Shown here one piece after another: positions 41,801 to 53,997 of a stretch of 64,000 nt of DNA (position 1 is the first letter of the stretch; each line of letters opens with the position of its first letter). The translations under genes were made by a program, and so were the position numbers. Source of the stretch: Chalciporus piperatus (taxonomy: Eukaryota; Basidiomycota; Agaricomycetes; Boletales; Boletaceae); assembly GCA_038093975.1 (NCBI GenBank), contig JBBPTG010000022.1, positions 1 to 64,000 on the forward strand, read 5' to 3'. The notes under the pieces are model-generated. The model was not told where the DNA came from. It was given only the letters and a program-made list of their open reading frames with translations, and did no database searches.

Positions 41801-43576
41801 GCCAAAGGCAACTTTCCGCCAGGTATGTTTTCTTTCTCCATTGTTAGCTTTTGAGTGTTTAACGTGAAGGGAAGGCCGGTGATGGTGCCATCCTCGTCGA
41901 GTATGGTCAAATGACGCTCGACTTCAACCTACGGGCGCGCGCTCACGCTCTCGAGATGGAAGCTCGGAAGCGCGGACTTAACAGCGGCATATGGTCCTTT
42001 GCGCCCTGCATCAGGTCCACCATGGTAAGCACTGCCCATCCATCCACCCCGACAGCCCTTTCTGACCTGCTTTGCTAGTGTCACTACGACCCCGCGATCG
42101 TCTCTCAAGTTGAAGTTCTCAACTTCTTGGTCGATGTTGAGAGCTCGCTCCCCGACACCATGGCCGATCTCGAGTTCCCAGGACGTCACATCAAGTTCCC
42201 TATCGTGCTTGACGACCGATGGAACCGCGAGGCTCTGGAAAGATACATGAGCACGAGCCGTGACAAAGCTGTGTACTTGCCTAGCAATATCGAGTACCTC
42301 GCCAACAATAACGGTCTCGAAGGCGGGGCGACTGAGGCTTTGCAAAAACTCGTTGGGTCTCCCTGGGTATGTTGAATTGACTCGGAGACGTTCTTTTTGC
42401 GCTGATGACGCTGGTCTCTCTGGTAGCTCGTTTTCGGAGTTGGGTTCTACTTGGCTTGTCCTTTCTTGGTTCCGGTCAGTGATGCCGTCGTTCGCGATTC
42501 CCGTAAACGTAATTGACCCATCATTCAGATCGACCCTCGATGCCGTCTAGTTGGGCAAAAGATGAATCCCTCTCGTACATATACCCCAAGCGTGAGCTCT
42601 TTCTCCTCCCCATCACAGGAAAGAACAATTCAACTAAACTTGCGATCACAGGGAGCCGTCGGAATTGCAGGACCTGTAGCAGCGATATATCCCGTCGTTT
42701 CACCCGGAGGATACCAACTCTTCGGTAGGACGTTGCCAGCATGGCAAACATGGGGCAAGGGTGCCGACTTCAGCGCTGAGCGACCATGGTTGCTGAGGCC
42801 GTTCGATCAGGTGACTTGGGTGCCCGTGAGCGAGGGCCGTTACTTGGAGGTAAGTTGATCGCCCTCTCTCGTCCTCCCGCGCTTCCGGCCAACGAATACG
42901 GTGGAAAAAAAAACTTGCAGATTGAGCAAGAGTTCAATGCCGGACAGTACAAGTTCGAGGTATGTTGTTAAAAAGAAACTGAGCGAGAAATTTGCGTGAG
43001 GGAGGCTGATGGAAATCATTACTTAGATCGAAGAAACGGTGTTCTCGATGGCGGCTTACACGAGCTTCACCGAGTCCATTGCTAGCGAAATCGCTGAGTA
43101 CAGGGAAAAACAAGCCCTGGGTGTTGCTCGTGAGGGTGCAAGGTGAGTCGTCGCCGTCGACCCCAAAAGGAGCATACGCTAAGCCTGGTGCTTTGCAGGG
43201 AAAACGAACTTCTCCGTGAATGGCTTGCCCAGAAGGAACTCCTAGCCTCGGCAGGAGGTAGCGCAGGTAAGCTCTCCCAAGTTACATTTGAAAAGGACGG
43301 TATTCTGATCCGATTGCAGATTCACAAGACGACCAGACTTTCGACGGAGTCTGCGTTCCTTCCTCGATGTCCGCCTCCATCTGGAAGATCAAATGTCAAG
43401 TCGGACAAACCATCACATCGCCAGACGACGTGTTGGTCATTCTCGAAGCCATGAAAACGGAGATCAACGTTCCTGCTGGTGAAGAGAATGTCGGGAAGGT
43501 GGTTATAGGATTGGGCAAGGGTATCAGGGAAGGCGGGAGCGTCCAAGCGGGTGACGCGCTGGTGTGGTTGGCATGA
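38841..43576 (+). CDS. Urea carboxylase (biotin-dependent), 18 exons
   Basis: Eighteen exons (first 38841-39446, last 43320-43576) sum to 3774 nt, or 1257 residues, with all phases consistent. The N-terminal biotin carboxylase domain includes [15 protein letters not shown], the ATP-grasp loop [11 protein letters not shown] and [14 protein letters not shown]. The centre carries the KipA/KipI-like carboxyltransferase regions ([39 protein letters not shown]). The C-terminal biotinyl domain has the lysine in LEAMKTEI. The enzyme carboxylates urea to allophanate using ATP and bicarbonate. In yeast Dur1,2 this is fused to an N-terminal allophanate hydrolase. Here the protein starts directly at biotin carboxylase and no hydrolase is encoded nearby. 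The length equals bacterial stand-alone urea carboxylases. ATG at 38841 is chosen because it precedes the conserved start of the domain. Confidence 0.93.
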
Positions 43577-43640
43577 AATTCGAGCATGGAGGCTCCTGCG
43601 ATTCGCGAATGAAAGGGGGAAAGATGAATTGAATGTTGTA

Positions 43641-44938
43641 TTACAAGGCCGATTCTTGGGTCCATTCCCCATCTACTAATCTGAAAACCAGTCCGTAGAT
43701 ATCCAAACGTCTAAGGCTAGGTGTGGCTTCAAGTTGTTTGCTGTTGCGGAGGATATCTCGGAATTCTGTTGCAGAGATGTCTGTGGGCGCAATGTTGGTT
43801 GAGATCCTTGGTGGATTCAAGGACGTAAGGAACGATCTAGGCCGTCCGTAAAGCAACCGAAAGGAAACCAATATGAAGAATGGGTGACTCACATCGGCAA
43901 GTGTGGGGACTTTGTTGTGGCATCGGAAGCTTATTGCGAGCGAGCAAAGATGGGGTGAGTTGTCCCATAAATCATCGGGGAACAGCTCTAGGTGTAGCCT
44001 TTCGCCCATTGCAGGAACAGGAAACGACAACACCTCGAGAGACTGGGGTACCTTGCTGAGAATGGCACGCAAGCGTCCACCAAAGTAGCATGGTGGGATT
44101 CCATGCAAATGAAGTTCTTTGAAAGAAGACTGAGGAGTTACGTAGTCGAAAATGGGAGAGTTCATGTCCATGGTGACAGAGTGCAAGAATCGAGGGTCTG
44201 CCGCCGCCGCCGCCTGTCGATCTCCAACGGCGAATGTAGAGCCCCTCACTTTCAAGTGCGGCACCCTCACCTGAGCCCTGTTCGCGGGCTCGAGGTCTGC
44301 GGGACCTCGGAAGAACCTGCAACGTTCAAAAGAGAGCTCTTCGAGCGATGGAAGGGTAGCCAAGGCCTGCCAATGACCCATGTCCACAAAGCTCCGCGAA
44401 AATTCGACTTGACGGACGTTCTTCATATGCGTCATCCCCACGGTAAATTCGCGAGAAAACTCTCTGACTACCGGGGTGCCTATCCTGCCGAGCTCCCAAT
44501 CCATGAAATGGCAACTTTTGACACATTGGGCAAGGGAGAGAGCGCAAGGGGTTGTCCGATGTCGATTTGTTCGCAGAGGGTTCTCCCTGGTGATACTTTC
44601 CAAGAATCATCGTTATGAGGCCTGAAGGGTCTGTCAAGACGGAATATGTCGCCGGAAAATTCGATGTGTTCGAAGATACGGGGAAGGCAAACGTTGGCGA
44701 AAGGTCTGCAAACGATGGAAAGCCTTGTGAGGGCGATGAGGGTCTTCTTGGGAAGAGGACCCTCAATTGCTGGGAGTACGAGGTCGAGGATATGAAGGTA
44801 TATTTCGTTGGGTACCACAGGTAAAATTCGATCGCCCACGCGTCGTTCTGGAGCTGGAGGGGGGAAAGTTAGTAGACATAACATGAATAGCCTCGTGAAC
44901 GTACTGGACCACTTGAAAAACGACATGACGGGAGACAT
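43641..44938 (-). pseudogene. F-box-like protein, copy A (frameshifted)
   Basis: Start at 44938 or 44926, with a short first exon (MSFFKWS) and an intron ending in CCCTCCAG. The F-box-like region reads VPNEIYLHILDLVLP and LTRLSIVCRPFANVCLP, followed by leucine-rich-repeat-like segments (LATLPSLEELSFERCRFF, SLEVLSFPVP). Compared with copy B, two extra bases in a GAGAGA tract at about 44536-44543 shift the frame in the middle of LALSLAQCV. The last exon is also out of frame at its start. Functional F-box proteins recruit substrates to SCF ubiquitin ligases. This copy is probably dead, unless the GA tract is a sequencing error. Confidence 0.75.
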
Positions 44939-44953
44939 GGACAATCCAAACAC

Positions 44954-45377
44954 GATGGGAAGGACTTCAAGAAGTAAGTAGGAGTTGAACGTACAATGAA
45001 AATTTCAAGGGTCAGAAGTCAGGTCGGTGACCTCAGACCTCGAACTCGGCGAGTAAATTACCGAACTTGATGGTCTGGGTTTCGCAAAAGCGGACCAACC
45101 GTCTTCTAAATTCTGACTCTCCTCTTTAGGCCGGTGCAAAGTGGAGGGTGAACGACTCTGTCTTCATCCCGACTCTTTGGTCTGCCTAGGAATCAAACAT
45201 GAACAGTCGTTTCTTCAAGTTCTCCTTGAACTACGTCAAACCCTAAATCTGCACGAATGAATAATGCTCGACTTATGGCCACTTAGTATTACTTACATAA
45301 CAGTGCACACCTAAGACCCTCCATGCATGCAACCGCAGCCTGCAAATGCAAGACAACAAAACGAAAGCAGTTGTTGT
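44954..45377. other. Spacer between the F-box copies
   Basis: About 420 bp without a supported feature. It contains the 3' flank of copy B and the promoter side of copy A. Confidence 0.4.
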
Positions 45378-46693
45378 TTATGTACTATCACAAGGTACTT
45401 CGGTCCATTCCCCATCGACCAACCGTAGCACCACGCCATATATATCCAAATATTTGAGACCAGATGTGCTCTCCAGTTTTCTGCGGAGGATATCTCGGAG
45501 CTCGTTTGCTGAGATCGTCATGATGATATTCTTTGACATCATATTGTCTGTGATCATGAGCGATTCTAAACTTGTACAGTGTCGGATGCTCGCCAAGACA
45601 CGCGGAATGATCTGGGCAGTGAGTCATAAAGCGACCGCAATGGAACCATGATGCAAGAGCGGGGTACTCACGTCGACAGTCGCACTCAATGGACTACATA
45701 AGTGGATCCGCAGTGAGAGCGAGCGGAGGAAGGGCCAGTTCCTCCACACAGGTTCATTAAACAGCCGATCGGTCCGCACACCAGGGATTGTCACAGCAAG
45801 TGAAAACACCTCAAGAGACGGAGGCAGCTTCCTGAGAACGCGGTGCAGGTGTTCAATCATGGGTACTCCAGTCTTGCCGACCCGAATATGTAATTCTTTG
45901 AGAATAGATTGAGGTGCCCAATCAATCCAAGTGGTAAGTTCAGAATCAGTGGTGACGCTGCGCAAGAACCGAGCGTATACCGCCGCTGCTGGACGCTGTT
46001 TTCCATGGCAATCGGTGACTTGCAAGTGCGATACCTTCACCTTGAACGTCTTCCCGCGCTCGAGATCTGCAGGGCCTCGCAAAAAATTGCAGCTGTCGAA
46101 ACATAGCTCCTCGAGCGATTGCAGAGTAGCAATGGCCCGCCAATGCTCTATGTCCACAAAGCTCCTTGAAAACTCGAGGCGACGGATGTTCTTCATGTGT
46201 GTCAACCCCGTAAGGTACTTCTGAACGAATATTTGGGCCGCCCAGGACCCAGCGCCGTCGAGCTTCCAATCCGTGAAACAGCAAACCTTGACGCACTGGG
46301 CAAGGGAAAGTGCGAGGGGTTGTTTGGCAGAGATCTGTTCGCAGAGCGTGCTCGCTCGTGATGCCCTGTAGGTAGCATCGTTACGCAGCGAGAGGGGTGT
46401 GTCATCACGGAAGACAGCGCCGGAAAATTCGACGTGTTCGAAGATGTGAGGGAGGCAGATGTTGGCAAAGAATCTGCAGACGAGGGAAAGCCTTGTGAGA
46501 GTATCAAGTTCCTCAGGAAGAGGACGCCCAGATACTGGGAGGATGAGGTCGAGTATATGAAGGTATATTTCGTTCGGAACGACGGGTAAAATTCGATCAT
46601 CCATGCGTCGTTCTGGAGCTGGGGGGGAATGTACTCAGAGTGCGTAGCAACAAGTAGCGTCGTGAACATACTGGACCACTTGAAAAGCGACAT
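45378..46693 (-). CDS. F-box-like protein, copy B
   Basis: Three exons (46693-46672, 46618-45672, 45611-45378) give 1203 nt, or 400 residues. The N terminus MSLFKWST is followed by an F-box-like motif (VPNEIYLHILDLILP, LTRLSLVCRFFANICLP). LRR-like segments come next (LATLQSLEELCFDSC near the middle, PPSLEVFSLAV), and the C terminus carries YLDIYGVVLRLVDGEW. The same ending is conserved in copy A. It likely acts as an SCF substrate receptor by family analogy; no target can be inferred. Expanded F-box families of this kind are common in Agaricomycetes. Confidence 0.75.
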
Positions 46694-47095
46694 GGCTGAC
46701 TGCAATCCACACGAGCAAGTCTTTGTGAGTGCAAAAGTGGTGTCAATGAAATGTCAACTGACAATGTTCGCGGTCGCACTGTGGGTGAGATTTGCCAAAC
46801 AGTTACAAGCTGAATAATAAGGCTGCTTGGTCTGGTCACCAGACTAAGTAGCCGTTTACAAGCAAATCTGAAGCCGGGACTGTATATTATACCCTGCGGT
46901 CGATGTACGAATGAACTCGTGGTAGAATGACCCAGAATACATGTGCGAGAATCAGTGAGACTACTCAACGCCGAGCGCACAACGATCTTCAGTGCACGGA
47001 CCGCAAGGTCCAAGGAATTTTGATTGATGCACAGTAGTATGCGTGAGGGAATGAGGATACAGCGCGTGACAATAAGATAGCAGGAAGAAAGCAGA

Positions 47096-47709
47096 TCAAT
47101 CGAACAGCCCGAAGCCCTATAAGAGAACACATGCCACGATCAGCTACCAATCGAAACGCAAAAGTGAAAATACATACCATGTCGTCGTCTGACTCCTCCT
47201 TCTCTTCCTTCTTCTCTTCCTCTTTGGCTTCTTCGGCTGCTGCGGCGGGTGCGCCACCAGCAGCAGCGGCAATTGGAGCACCGACGGCGGGTGCTCCACC
47301 GCCAGCACCGACGTTTGATAGGATATCCTTGACGTTCTTGCCCTCTAGTGCTTTTGCGAGGAGGGTTGCCCAGATGGGCTCGCAGTCAACATCGGCAGCA
47401 GATGTCAATGCGACGATTTTGTCGGCCTAACACATCTTGAGCTCATCACCATCTCAATGGATCACTCATGAATCACATACGGTGATTTCGATGCCGTCGT
47501 CAGCGAGGATGAGGGCGGCGTATGTTGCGGCGAGTTCTGCGGAGGCCTGTGGAAAGTATAACGATCGGTCAGCTTAATCTGACCAGAGTTATCGGTACAC
47601 CCGCCGACGCATCCAATCATCCACCCTTCCAAACGATGATTTACGCGTTCCAGGATGGATGAGGACGTCTAAACGGATCTTTTGTACTAGGATGGCGTGG
47701 ACTGACCAT
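47096..47709 (-). CDS. 60S acidic ribosomal protein P1
   Basis: Four coding exons: 47709-47707 (only the ATG), 47546-47481, 47426-47178 and 47116-47096. They total 339 nt, or 112 residues. It has the typical P1 layout: an N-terminal helical domain ([39 protein letters not shown]), an Ala/Gly/Pro-rich hinge, an acidic stretch and the conserved tail SDDDMGFGLFD. P1 forms the ribosomal stalk with P2 and P0 and recruits elongation factors. The start codon is split off by an intron immediately after ATG (donor GTCAGT at 47706). Confidence 0.93.
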
Positions 47710-48556
47710 TGATGCGGGCGTTGAGTGCGAGAGGGACGGTCGTCGACGGTGGTGTGGATGGCTACACCTCGCCAGACAATCCAAGTCGACGACACTAATC
47801 GTCTCACGGTACACAGCCACAGATTACTTCTAACTTATCTGATGCATTAGAAAGCTTTTCTCGAACATGCATCGTGATGAACAAGGTCAGGCTGCCCCTG
47901 TATCTTTGGGCCAACTTGCTCGTTCATTAATGCCCCCAGTGAGGGCGGTCTTTGATCCACAAGTCGAGACGCGACACAGACTCGGAGGTCATTCATTCAT
48001 GGTCCAGAATCGATCTCGGTTCATGGGGTGAAAAAGAGATGACACGTCCTAAACGACTGTCTTCCTTCAATCTTCGGTCTGCCTAGAGACTAGACGCGCC
48101 CTGACGCGCTATCTCCCCCAGTGTTCAACAGGACCTGGGATAACATCAGTGGTCTTGATCCCCGTCAACTCATATGGATTCCCAATCACCATTTATTGAC
48201 CCCCGGTCAGATCGATACGTATCCGTCCCACGTACCCCTTGGGCGCATCAATATCACATCATTAGGTACATACAATGAGACATCGCCTTGCCCATTTGGC
48301 GACAATTCGGCTGTCTCATTTGAGTTATCATCGTGCAAAAGCCCGGCCTTCGGAAGCCTATGATCCATCATCCAACAAACAAACGCACGTCACGGTGTCG
48401 GAAGACCACACAGCGAACAAAGGAGAGTGTAAAGGTGTTGATTGGTGTTTCGCATGGTATCCATGAGATATATGTACGCTAAATTATTATAAAACATCCC
48501 AAGATGAAATATACATCGTAGACCGTCGACGATTCGCGCGTCTCGTTTACATTACT
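47710..48556. other. Region between P1 and the transporter gene
   Basis: About 850 bp with the P1 promoter and the transporter 3' end. A plus-strand frame at 48121-48363 has no domain and is not called. Confidence 0.4.
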
Positions 48557-51428
48557 TCACCACGTCGAAGGCCTAATAACACGAGCAAGAAACCAAACCG
48601 ATCAGTAAAACGCCAGTGCCAGTCACCAAGCGGCAACAAAACAAAAAAGTTCAAACTCACCCAAACGTTCCATTAACCTGCCAAAGTGACGCCGCCCGAC
48701 CATCGGCAGTTTTGAGGAAAACGGTGTTGCCCCACCATTGCTGGATATTGTTCAACCCGATCGTACCATTCTTTGGGAATTGTAGACAGAAGAAGATCAA
48801 GATGATCGAACAGGCGAGACCAGAGTCGAGTGCAGCGGAAAGGACGTCTGTATATGAAACGCAAAGCGCGCGTGAGTGATAGGATGGCAGATAGCATGGG
48901 ACGATACGTACAGTTGTACTTTGTCCACCAAGAGAAATGACGTCTACGAATGACGTATTGGAAGATGAATCCAACAATACCCCATGTAACGTAGTTGACA
49001 GCAGATGCGGGAGGGATGTAAGCTGTGCCATTGAAGATGACGGGGAAACTGAAGGACGTGGTTTCAGTACGTGCACACGGGAGTGTAGGAACCGTACGTA
49101 CTTGACGTAGCGGACCCAGCTGTTGGGCCACTTCTTCTGTGCGAACCATGCAATAACGGGACAGAATGCACCGATGAGGAAGAACCAGACCAAGTTGTGG
49201 TATACCTGGCCGCTGGAGAACTGGCGTTGGGGACCGATGGTACCCCACTAGCGAAAGAAAGGAAGCGTTAATCATCACGCCGCCTACCCAATCATCATCA
49301 ACTCACGATGATAGAGGCAGTCCCGAACACTTGGGTGCTCGGGCAGATGAAACCTGCTGGTTGGGTAGGAGAGCACATGTCTTTGATATTGGTGAACATC
49401 CAAGCTTGAACTCCGAGTTGGACAGTTCCGGAAATTACAGATGCAACCACTTGAGCCCAGAACATCGTCCGAGGAGGAATCTTCATGTAATGACCGAGCT
49501 TGAAGTCAGAGGCGAACTGGAGTGCTTGGTACATCGTGATGTATCCCCAGGTCTTGAACATCATCATAGCAAGAGGGCGTCCAGGAATAGCGTAACCGAC
49601 GATCAACTCGGTGATGACGTTGAGACCAACTTGTTGGTTGGTGATAGCTTGGATCATTCCGATAGGAATGATGTAGAGGTAAGCGATTATCAGAGACAAG
49701 ACGAAGCCCCACACAGGGAAATCCGTCGGCCAGACCTCGATACAGATGATGCCAAACACAAACATGATCACGAAGACGCACAGGTACCACCATTCCGGAA
49801 CTTGGGGATACCTGGCCATGAGACGTGCGTGAATGTCTGGCTGCTCGTGGATGGATCGGCGAGCCTGGGTCCAGATCTGCTTGCGGAAGAACAGTATGGC
49901 ATGCACGATCGTAGCGGTGATAGCGGCGAACGAGAGGCCATATGAAAGTGCGAATGTGGTTGAGAGGAACAAAGGGCTGTATTCTTGGTACGCGGTGATG
50001 TTGAACTGATCGTTCGCAGTGAGAATCCTCGATACATTATAGGGGGCGCCAGTGTTGTCAAAGGACGCGCGTGACCCCATAGGCATGTACTTGGCATACC
50101 AGGTGTTGGTGTAATAGAGGATAGGAGCCAATATCCAGAAGAAGACGATGAATCCTGACATGACATTGGCCTCGGCCCACCAGGGAGTGGAGAGAGGACT
50201 GATGATGTACGTGATTTGGGCCCAGTCAAAGGTTATGAGACTCATTCCGAGACCGCTCTGGTAGCCGAAGAGTTGGTTAACCACGACATTGTCCGGGGCA
50301 ATCCAGCACACCCAGGTGAAGTAACTGAGGGCCTGGAAAAGATAGCCGGGGAAGAAGTACCAAGCAATACCACCAATCCAGACGTAGGTAAAGAATCTTC
50401 CACGCGTGACACCGCCACGCGTACCAATACCAGCATAGCTTTGGGCGTGCAAGGTGTTAAAGAGTGCGCAGTTAACCAAGTTCGCGGGCCAGACTGGAAA
50501 AGTTGCATCAGACAGTACTCCCGATCAATAAGCATGGACATACTCATAGAAGGGGGCTGTACCAAGAAACGGCGCATGACACCACCCAGAGCGAAGCCGA
50601 TCATTTGAGTCGACATGACCAGCATCCATTGATCTGAACAAAAACGTTAGGCAAACGAGAAGTATATCATCATAAATACCTACAGCCGAAACTGAATGTT
50701 TGGTGGTAGTACACTCGTTGCACTGCGACAACGTCCGTCTGCACAAAAGAAGTTAGTCTATATAAAGTAAAAGATGGGCGCGAACGTACAGCATAAGCTG
50801 ACTGGTAACCGATCGTTGCCATCATAGTCACGATAACGTGCTCCTTGATCGAAAATGGGCCAGGATTGAGCGAGTGGCCGAAGATCTTCACTTGTGGCAC
50901 AAACTTTGCCCACATTATACCCATCGGGAAAGAGAGAAGCTGAGCGACGTTGTTGGTGATAGTGACCGAGGGATATCGGAAGAAGAAGAATTGGTTCAAC
51001 CCAGGTACCAAGATAGCCCAAAAGATACCTAATTACATGAACAAGTCAGCTCTGCGATAGATTGACGTCTGAGCACATCATCATACCCATCATCCATGAA
51101 CGGAGGGTACTGCAAGGAATGGTCATGTCATCTGTGTTTGACACAGCCGATCGCACCTCCGGGTATGGAGAGTCATCCTCTGTTCTTTTCAGTGAGAAAC
51201 CACCGGATGAGAGCATGGCTTTCGCCTACCAAGGATGCCAACGAGGGCTTCTTCCTTGTCAATGTTCGGATCATCGAAATCCTCTAGAGCAACAGCAGCA
51301 TCTACGGCGACATGGAAACCGCCAGTGGTGAACAGGCTAACTCAGCCAAGTGTAACGAACGACCACATACGATTTTGCTTTTCCTTCTCAGCCGAGCTGA
51401 GGCTGTTGCGCTCCTCGAAAGCCGACAT
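48557..51428 (-). CDS. Oligopeptide transporter, OPT family, 11 exons
   Basis: Exons 51428-51371, 51301-51230, 51179-51087, 51028-50790, 50738-50684, 50633-50544, 50493-49307, 49247-49102, 49048-48912, 48847-48661 and 48572-48557 sum to 2280 nt, or 759 residues. Family hallmarks are EDDSPYPEVRSAVSNTDD, GLNQFFFFRYPSV, NPGPFSIKEHV, PANLVNCALFNTLH, SYAGIGTRGG, KIPPRTMFWAQ and the C-terminal FGPSTW. Many hydrophobic segments indicate 12-16 transmembrane helices. OPT proteins import small peptides or related compounds with protons across the plasma membrane. The soluble N terminus is short (about 55 residues). The last exon encodes only the final residues. Confidence 0.93.
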
Positions 51429-53633
51429 TGGGGAATGGGAGCCCGGATGGGGTGGAAAAGAGCGACTACTACGCCAAAAGGCGGCTTTTGTAGGGAATGA
51501 TCAGGTATACATAATAACGAAAACGCCCCACGCCCCCATGCACGGTCAGATTCGAACTACGATCTGCTTGCCGTTAGCTTGCCGCTTTAGACCAGCCGTA
51601 AGTAACTCCGTAGCGACAGGGCACAGCTTGGACTGATCTCGAAGCGGGAAAAACCATGCGGTACATCGAGTCACGTGTTCGATAAGACAGCACCATCCGT
51701 CGCGGACTTGCAACTTCATGTGGGTACCAGGCGGTGCTTGTTGTCAGCTCGTATGCTCGATATCTCGTCTGTAACCTCGAGCCCTGAGCTCTTCCATCCT
51801 CGGCGTCTCTACTTTGATCTGTTGGTGTACCAGTAAGTAAGAATAATGATGTCCACATGTGTCGTACCGCATGAGTAATAGAATAGGCCCATCTCGGCCT
51901 CCCATCTGACATTGCAAACTCCGAAGCGAGGAAGGAACTGTCATGCTCATGCTAGACGGTGCTTCCTTTCACCCTCGAACCCGTATTCTTGTTCAATCTC
52001 TAGCTGAAAAACTTATCTTCCTGTCCTGCCATTGACAGCGTATTGGAGTCATCCTCTGGTTTTCGGGTTTTTCATATGATCTAGCCGGAATCCGCTGAGA
52101 AGTTGGTATGACCCGGTCCAATACGCCTCGCTAAAACGATACCTCAACTGGTAAGTAGAATGACGGTGGCCACTGACAGTGACACATGATTGTCGTTACT
52201 GTCGTCATTTCAACGATCATCAATGGTTTAAACTTGACACACCTCAAAATCGACTCCTCCCAAATAAGATCCCCCCCCCCCATCTTATACAGAGGAGACA
52301 AAGCTATGCCTTGGTTCTATCGAGCATTCCGAATTCGACATGCGCTCCGAAGGAGCTGTGTGTTCTTGCACAGAAGAAGGTCAAGACAGTGCGGCTTAAA
52401 CATTTCTTGTTGTCGCTCACCGGACATGACACCCGGCCCATCAGAGCGACCGCCGCGTGCTTGTCCTTGCAAGAATATCAATCATGGTGACTGGAAGTAA
52501 TATGTTTCCGCGATAACGGTGTTGGTAAAGTGCCTTTTCCTCGGGCCGGTGTAGTGGCGGCCGCGAGCACTACCACAACGACGAAATTTCCTCCCGACGT
52601 CGGCGCGATTCGTTAACAACAGGTGAATCCCTTATCGAAGATCACTGAGCGTGCGCCGTGCAGGGTTGGAGGGACTGTGTGAAAATGTTTAAGAGCCGCA
52701 GGAAGATTGCAAGTAGTCAGGAGGCCAGGGAAAGGGAACACACCATTGCGGCCCACAAACAGATTAACGAGTGTACGTCGTATGTGGGGGTGACTTGGTC
52801 CAGCGACTGGATACATACTTCTTAAAAGCTGTGGACCACGCGTTCCAGTTCACAGTTTCGCCGGGACAGATTCCGTTATCTAGCTATAAATTCCTCGGGG
52901 GTTTAAATCAGAGAAGTAGCTTTGGCCTTATCTTGTGGGTTCCCCTGACGATTCCTTTGAGTAAGCACTGAAACGTCTTGCGCATGCAATGTGGATATGA
53001 TTTCAGGATCGCTGCCTCAGCCGCACGCCCGCTGAAAGTTGAGTACAAATATTGGCCGCCTTGGGGAGCTTGTGGTACCAAGGTGGTACACCGGTCACAT
53101 GGTGACCGCGAGATTGACCGAGCATGTGTTTGTTCAGGGAGTCACTATGGACCTACGACTCTACGAGTTCAAGTTTGTTGTGCTAGCCAGGGATGTTTGA
53201 ATCTGAGGGATCCTTTTTTCGGTGGCGTGCTATTACTGGGAGGCTTTGACAATTCCAACCAATGCCAACACCCAGCACAGGGAGTTTCGCCCGCAGGTTG
53301 CCCGCAGGCAACACGCGGTGCGAGCTGCGAGCATCTCTGGCAGCGTTTATTCGTCGCTCTCGTCTGCAACCACCAGTGCGAAGAAAGATCCTGCAGGATT
53401 TTTCCGGGCTCATTAAATGAGAGTAATAAGCACCCACCTGCGTAACAACAGTGTTGGATAAAGTGCGAAACGATAACTTGAGGTGTAGCAAAGCTAGGAG
53501 GTCGCTCTCAGAAAGGAAACACTTCCGCGCCACGTGGAACGCTCTCCAGTCAAACGTCGACTTCACTTTCACGCTCGTCACTACACACTATCGTGGGCAC
53601 GTCCTCCGACCCACTCCAGGACCAACCATAATC
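51429..53633. other. Long intergenic stretch (about 2.2 kb)
   Basis: No gene is recognised on either strand. It holds a poly-C tract near 52268-52280, a NotI-type GCGGCCGC at about 52557 and a tRNA-like sequence that I rejected. It separates the divergent transporter and Kish genes and presumably includes both promoters. Confidence 0.5.
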
Positions 53634-53997
53634 ATGGTGAGAATTAGTGATGTTCAAAAATCTGTTTCCAACTAACCTCCTCGCTAGTCGGCCCTCTTCA
53701 ACTTTGGATCCCTACTCCTCGTCATCCTATTGATGATTTGCACCTGCACGTACGTCCGCGCGGTCGCACCACGACTAATTGACAGGAACAAAGACGGGTA
53801 CGTGGTCCTCTGGAATATTGTTCCACCTCGTTTCTGACGCACATGTAGGATCTTTGGTCTATTCTTCATGTCAGCTCGTATAGGTGCGTGGCCAACCCTC
53901 TCAGTCTCTCGAACTCACACGTGTTACAGGAGAACGCCTCTCGCCGTATGTGGCACTAGCCTGCGTAGTCATGGCAGTCACCCTCTTGGTACAGTAG
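53634..53997 (+). CDS. Kish (TMEM167-like) small membrane protein
   Basis: Exons 53634-53636 (only the ATG), 53688-53797, 53849-53883 and 53930-53997 give 216 nt, or 71 residues. The protein matches the Kish family throughout: [48 protein letters not shown]. Two transmembrane helices are expected, at about residues 8-26 and 54-70. Kish proteins act in the early secretory pathway (Golgi). The length equals the family's usual 72 residues. As in the P1 gene, an intron follows the ATG directly. Confidence 0.93.

Noticed and set aside
48121..48363. 80-codon plus-strand frame downstream of the transporter
   Set aside because: No family resemblance, and it lies in the 3' flank of the transporter gene.
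51540..51605. tRNA-like sequence on the minus strand (GGTCTAAAGCGG and GTAGTTCGAATC resemble A and B boxes)
   Set aside because: No acceptor stem or anticodon stem pairs properly, and the 5' half does not match the 3' half. At best it is a tRNA-derived relic; a tRNA covariance-model search would settle it.
52268..52280. Poly-C tract
   Set aside because: An isolated homopolymer run with no associated structure. It may be a sequencing artefact and supports no feature.
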